Assembly: GCA_019637435.1 (NCBI GenBank)
Contig: JAHBVO010000005.1
Location: forward strand, 248,001-312,000
From: Candidatus Obscuribacterales bacterium
GTDB lineage: Bacteria > Cyanobacteriota > Vampirovibrionia > Obscuribacterales > Obscuribacteraceae
DNA: 64,000 nt
Reading direction: 5' to 3'
Positions 60,556 through 64,000 of the stretch are shown here, piece by piece. Position numbers and translations under genes: made by a program. The notes under the pieces were generated by a model. It had not been told where the DNA came from. It did no database searches and worked only from the letters and a program-made list of their open reading frames with translations. Each line of letters starts with the position of its first letter. Position 1 is the stretch's first letter.

Positions 60556-63321
60556 TCAACTCAGACGTTGGGCCATATGCGCAATTTTGCGCATTGGCGA
60601 TGGCTCCAACCAGGTTTCCTCATTCATCAGTGACTGGATATACAGAAGCTTTGCGATGTTCCCCGTCCAACCGGTCTGGTGCGATGCGCCAAGACCAGAG
60701 CCATCATCGCCATGGAAATATTCGTAGAACATGATGTACTCGTTGAAATTCGGATCCGTTTGAAACTTGTCCGAGTCACCATATACGGGGCGCCGTCCGT
60801 TTTCATCAGGCAGGAAGATGCTGGTCAAGCGAGTAATCAAATCATCGGTTATTTGATATAGATTCATCATCTGACCAGATCCAGTCGGATACTCCACCTT
60901 GAAGTCATTTCCGTAATAACAGTAGTAGCTCAAGAGCGAACGGATCAGCAGGAAGTTTACAGGGAACCAAATTGGTCCACGCCAATTTGAATTGCCGCCG
61001 AACATGCCCGTGTTCGACTCACCCGGCACATAATCGACGCGAAATTCGTTGCCACCAAATTCGATGACAAAAGGATTTTTTTCGTGGTACTTAGACAGAC
61101 TGCGAATACCATATGGACTGAGAAACTCTTCTTCATCGAACATATGCTTAAATATTCGACGCAGCTTCGTTTCATCACAGACTGCGAGCATCCGACGACC
61201 GTTAACTCCAATGGTATCCGGCGTATGAATGTTCTGGCAGGTCTCCTTCTGGCGCTGCATAAACTTGGCAGCTCTCTCCATGAATTCTGGAACGTTAGTC
61301 CAGATTTCTTCTTCCATTACCACTGTTGACGCAAGTGGAAGTAAACCAACCATCGAACGAACCTTCAACCTCATCGCCTGTCCATTCGGCAACCGCAAAA
61401 CGTCATAGAAGAAACCGTCATCTTCGTCCCAGAGTTCATCTCGATGACGACCAGGCCGGTCCATAGCACCAGCAATCCAAATTGTGTGCTCGAAAAACTT
61501 CAAAGCAAAGCGTTCATAGAAAGGATTGTCCTGGGCAAGTTCCAACGCGATGTTCAACATCTGTTGGCTGAAAAATGCCATCCAGGCTGTTCCATCTGCC
61601 TGCTCGAGGTGCCCGCCGGTCGGAAGCGCGTGGCTTCGATCGAACACTCCTATATTGTCTAAACCGAGGAAGCCTCCTTCAAAGACATTATGTCCCATGG
61701 GATCTTTGCGATTAATCCACCAGGTGAAGTTAACGAGTAATTTGGAAAACGCGTATTTCAAGAAGTCCCGATCGCCCACGCCATCATGCTGCCATCGATC
61801 GTACAGATACGCCCAGTACGTAGCAAAAGCGTGCACAGGCGGGTTCACATCGCTGAAGTTCCATTCGTACGCAGGAATCTGTCCGTTTGGATGCAGATAG
61901 GAACTTTTCAACATCATCTCCAGCTGATGTTTGGCAAAATCAGGGTCTATCATGTTAAGAGACATAATATGGAACGCCAGGTCCCATGCCGCGTACCACG
62001 GATATTCCCACTTGTCCGGCATAGAGATGATATCTTCGTTGTACATGTGAAACCAGGCACTGTTTCTCACGTTCGACTGGGTCATCGGCTGCACGTTATG
62101 CTCTCGCAGCCATTGGTCGACATCGTAATAGAAGAACTGTTTGCTCCACATCATGCCACCAAGTGCGGTTCTTAAGATCTTCGATCGTTCTTTATCTTCC
62201 AGCAATTTATCGGGTGTAAGACCTTCGTAGAAATGGTCGGCTTCTCTCGTCCGCAGTTCCATAACCTCATCGAAGTTTTTCATGGGCTCACCATATTCAG
62301 TGGCACCCATTCGAAAACGGATCGAGGCGCTCCCGCCAGCGGGAATGGTCAGTTTATAATGCGCCGACATCTTCGTGCCAACCTGCGCCGGATTAACAGC
62401 GTCCAGCTTTCCATCAACAACATAGTTGTTTATCCCATCCTTGACATAAGGACTCTGGTTGGGCGAGCCCCACAGTCGCTCCAGATTCGTTTCGTTCTCA
62501 GTAAATAGAAGAGGAACGGTGCGGTCAAAGTAGATATGGTATTCGGAGAGTTTATCGGAATAGTTTTTATCAGTGTGCTGAGCACTTGCCGCCGACAATC
62601 CATCCTTTGTCAAGCCTCGTATCATCGGCTTCGACGCATCCCCGCCCCAGGACCAGGTGTTGCGAAACCAGAATGTCGGCAATACATCAATCTCGGCTTC
62701 CTCACCAGCTCTATTGAAGATAGAAACCTTTATCAACAGATCTTCCGGGGTTTCCTTCGCGTATTCGATAAAGACATCGAAGTAACGGTTGTCATCGAAT
62801 ACTCCGGTATCAATCAGTTCGTATTCCTTCTCATACTTGCTGCGATCGCCATTACCCATCAGAAGCTTGTCGTATGGGAAACGGTGTTGCGTATATTTGT
62901 ACAGGTATTTCATGTACGAATGCGTCGGTGTACTGTCGAGATAGTAGTAGATCTCTTTGACGTCCTCGCCATGGTTGCCTTCACTGTTGGTCAGACCGAA
63001 CAATCGCTCTTTGATGATTGGATCTCTGCCGTTCCACAGACCAAGGGCGAAACAGAGAATCTGATGCTCATCACTGATGCCGCCCAGACCATCTTCACCC
63101 CAGCGATACGCACGCGATCGAGCATGGTCATGCGGGAAATAGTTCCACGCATCACCGTTTTCGCTGTAGTCCTCGCGCACAGTTCCCCACTGCCGCTCAC
63201 TGAGATAGGGTCCCCATTTTTTCCACGGCGTGCCTTGCGTTCGAGCGTCAAGCAGTCGCTGTTTCTCAGGATTAATAGTATCGAGCTTAGCTGCATGTCT
63301 TTCGCGTTCGTTCTGCGCCAT
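60556..63321 (-). CDS. GH63 family glycoside hydrolase
   Basis: 921 residues, typical length for the bacterial GH63 group; GAGG is five bases before the ATG. Highly characteristic N-terminal blocks: WGPYLSERQWGTVREDYS, GDAWNYFPHDHARSRAYRW, WNGRDPIIKERLFGLTNSEG and YYYLDSTPTHSYMKYLYKY. The C-terminal (alpha/alpha)6 barrel shows WDLAFHIMSLNMIDPDFA, GFLGLDNIGVFDRS and GIRSLSKYHEKNPF. Relatives hydrolyse alpha-glucosides, mannosylglycerate or glucosylglycerate; the substrate cannot be fixed from sequence. No signal peptide, so cytosolic. First gene of a GH63-GH13 operon. Confidence 0.94.
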   Translation of the reverse strand: MAQNERERHAAKLDTINPEKQRLLDARTQGTPWKKWGPYLSERQWGTVREDYSENGDAWNYFPHDHARSRAYRWGEDGLGGISDEHQILCFALGLWNGRDPIIKERLFGLTNSEGNHGEDVKEIYYYLDSTPTHSYMKYLYKYTQHRFPYDKLLMGNGDRSKYEKEYELIDTGVFDDNRYFDVFIEYAKETPEDLLIKVSIFNRAGEEAEIDVLPTFWFRNTWSWGGDASKPMIRGLTKDGLSAASAQHTDKNYSDKLSEYHIYFDRTVPLLFTENETNLERLWGSPNQSPYVKDGINNYVVDGKLDAVNPAQVGTKMSAHYKLTIPAGGSASIRFRMGATEYGEPMKNFDEVMELRTREADHFYEGLTPDKLLEDKERSKILRTALGGMMWSKQFFYYDVDQWLREHNVQPMTQSNVRNSAWFHMYNEDIISMPDKWEYPWYAAWDLAFHIMSLNMIDPDFAKHQLEMMLKSSYLHPNGQIPAYEWNFSDVNPPVHAFATYWAYLYDRWQHDGVGDRDFLKYAFSKLLVNFTWWINRKDPMGHNVFEGGFLGLDNIGVFDRSHALPTGGHLEQADGTAWMAFFSQQMLNIALELAQDNPFYERFALKFFEHTIWIAGAMDRPGRHRDELWDEDDGFFYDVLRLPNGQAMRLKVRSMVGLLPLASTVVMEEEIWTNVPEFMERAAKFMQRQKETCQNIHTPDTIGVNGRRMLAVCDETKLRRIFKHMFDEEEFLSPYGIRSLSKYHEKNPFVIEFGGNEFRVDYVPGESNTGMFGGNSNWRGPIWFPVNFLLIRSLLSYYCYYGNDFKVEYPTGSGQMMNLYQITDDLITRLTSIFLPDENGRRPVYGDSDKFQTDPNFNEYIMFYEYFHGDDGSGLGASHQTGWTGNIAKLLYIQSLMNEETWLEPSPMRKIAHMAQRLS

Positions 63322-63414
63322 GGCGACCTCGAATGTGGGGAATAGGCTTCAACGATATGCCACGCAATTCATACCTAACTTCGCCTGTAGCATTAAACCG
63401 TTCATTTATATGGA

Positions 63415-63437
63415 AAACCGTTAGCGCCGAACGGTTT
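63415..63437 (-). terminator. Possible terminator after the truncated TPR gene
   Basis: AAACCGTT / AACGGTTT, an 8-base stem with a 7-base loop; the minus strand continues TTTTCC. A third copy of AAACCGTT lies nearby (about 63395). It lies about 100 bases past the stop of the TPR gene and before the GH63 gene. Confidence 0.45.
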
Positions 63438-63539
63438 ATTAACTGAACGTCGCTACGACAAGTGCGCTCGTTCCACTGCTCTAATGAATGCAGACGGAAG
63501 CGGATGTGCAAACGATGACGAGTAAGACCGCCGGAGAGC

Positions 63540-64000
63540 TCAAAGAGGAGTGAACGAGCTGTTTATCTCATCCACCTTGCGCTGGTAAATCTCAGCCTCT
63601 TTAGGACGTTTTCGCTTTCTCATCAATTCCGCATAGCTTGCGTAGGCGGACATCAAGCCAAGTTTATCGGCCACGCCGTTCGGACCTTTTGTCGCGATCA
63701 GACGCTTGATATGAACCTCGGCAATAGTCAGTTCATTTGCACCAAGTTCTGCCGTGATCAACTGCGGAAGCAACTCTTGCATCATCTCTTCGTACGGGTA
63801 TGGAGTGCGAACAACCTCGGCGGAAACAACGCCTCCGGGATGGTGCCTCTCTATTATCTTCTCGGGTTTCCGTTCCTTGGTCGGAGAGGGCTTCATCGCC
63901 CCGCCATCAATAATTGCCAGAGCCTGTTTTAAGGTTTTAGACGCGTCTTGAAACCGATTAGCTCGGTTGTAGTGCATCCCTAAGCCGAGAAGACTGCCAA
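63540..64000 (-). CDS. TPR-containing protein (5' end beyond window)
   Basis: The frame is open to the right edge, so the N-terminus is missing; an internal ATG at 63977 is probably not the start, because TPR-like sequence (GSLLGLGMHYNRANRFQDASKTLKQALAII) runs through it. The visible 153 residues contain this TPR, a proline-rich linker with PSPTKERKPEKIIE, then further helices with ELTIAEVHIKRLIATKG and SYAELMRKRKRPKEAEIYQRKVDEI, a final TPR-like pair. Probably part of a larger TPR protein of the kind common in this window. Confidence 0.75.
   Translation of the reverse strand, partial: GSLLGLGMHYNRANRFQDASKTLKQALAIIDGGAMKPSPTKERKPEKIIERHHPGGVVSAEVVRTPYPYEEMMQELLPQLITAELGANELTIAEVHIKRLIATKGPNGVADKLGLMSAYASYAELMRKRKRPKEAEIYQRKVDEINSSFTPL

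Overview
The window looks like a chromosomal segment of a Gram-negative-type bacterium with a large genome rich in signalling and surface proteins. Many proteins carry N-terminal signal peptides. TPR proteins recur, two transmembrane eukaryotic-like Ser/Thr kinases are present, and there is one giant filamentous-haemagglutinin-like surface protein. Base composition is moderate, roughly half G+C. I see no rRNA, tRNA, transposase, phage gene or CRISPR array. The style (TPR-linked kinases, caspase-fold proteins, a 100-120-residue secreted repeat protein, a lysine-rich H1-like tail, GH63/GH13 enzymes) recalls the Obscuribacterales / Candidatus Melainabacteria side of Cyanobacteriota. That placement is an inference from style, not a database result.

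Layout. 1-5230 (minus) is a probable operon, transcribed as exported alpha/beta hydrolase-DUF4384, then exported pseudo-caspase-TPR, then membrane Ser/Thr kinase-TPR, which runs off the left edge. Divergent to it are a TerB-like/CbxX AAA+ ATPase and an orphan Dam-type methylase. 8.3-12.5 kb holds TPR proteins, an esterase and an unknown membrane-anchored protein. 12.6-22.6 kb is one 3332-residue adhesin with a FecR-like C-terminal domain. 23-26 kb is a MORN/HEAT protein. 26.3-30.3 kb holds a Cys-cluster membrane protein, a HbpS/GlcG protein, a hemerythrin-histone-H1-like fusion with a homopolymer frameshift, an aldo-keto reductase and a HAD phosphatase. 30.6-38.6 kb is mostly envelope proteins (a 123-residue repeat protein, a coiled-coil anchor, a PsbP-like protein, a DUF3592 protein, a fasciclin) plus a DEDDh exonuclease and a degenerate LMW-phosphatase-SUI1 fusion. 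38.7-48.5 kb holds a CPA2 antiporter with extra domains, a second coiled-coil anchor, a GT1 glycosyltransferase, SRPBCC/ArsR genes, a divergent subtilase and a GH16 glucanase. 48.7-54 kb holds an isochorismatase, a second ArsR/SRPBCC module with clear operators, and a coupled pair of alpha/beta hydrolases. 54-58 kb is an overlapping operon: isochorismatase, Cys-ladder pentapeptide-repeat protein, zinc-ribbon Ser/Thr kinase-LRR. 58-64 kb holds an exported glutathione peroxidase, a GH63-GH13 pair and a truncated TPR gene.

The strongest leads for new biology are five. First, the hydrolase/pseudo-caspase/kinase operon. Second, the pentapeptide-repeat protein, in which 27 of 30 cysteines occupy one register, encoded beside a zinc-ribbon kinase. 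Third, the dead-phosphatase-SUI1 fusion. Fourth, the hemerythrin-H1 fusion with an A8 frameshift that restores a lysine-rich tail. Fifth, the Cys-cluster membrane protein. Domain calls come from motif recognition by eye; no profile search was run.
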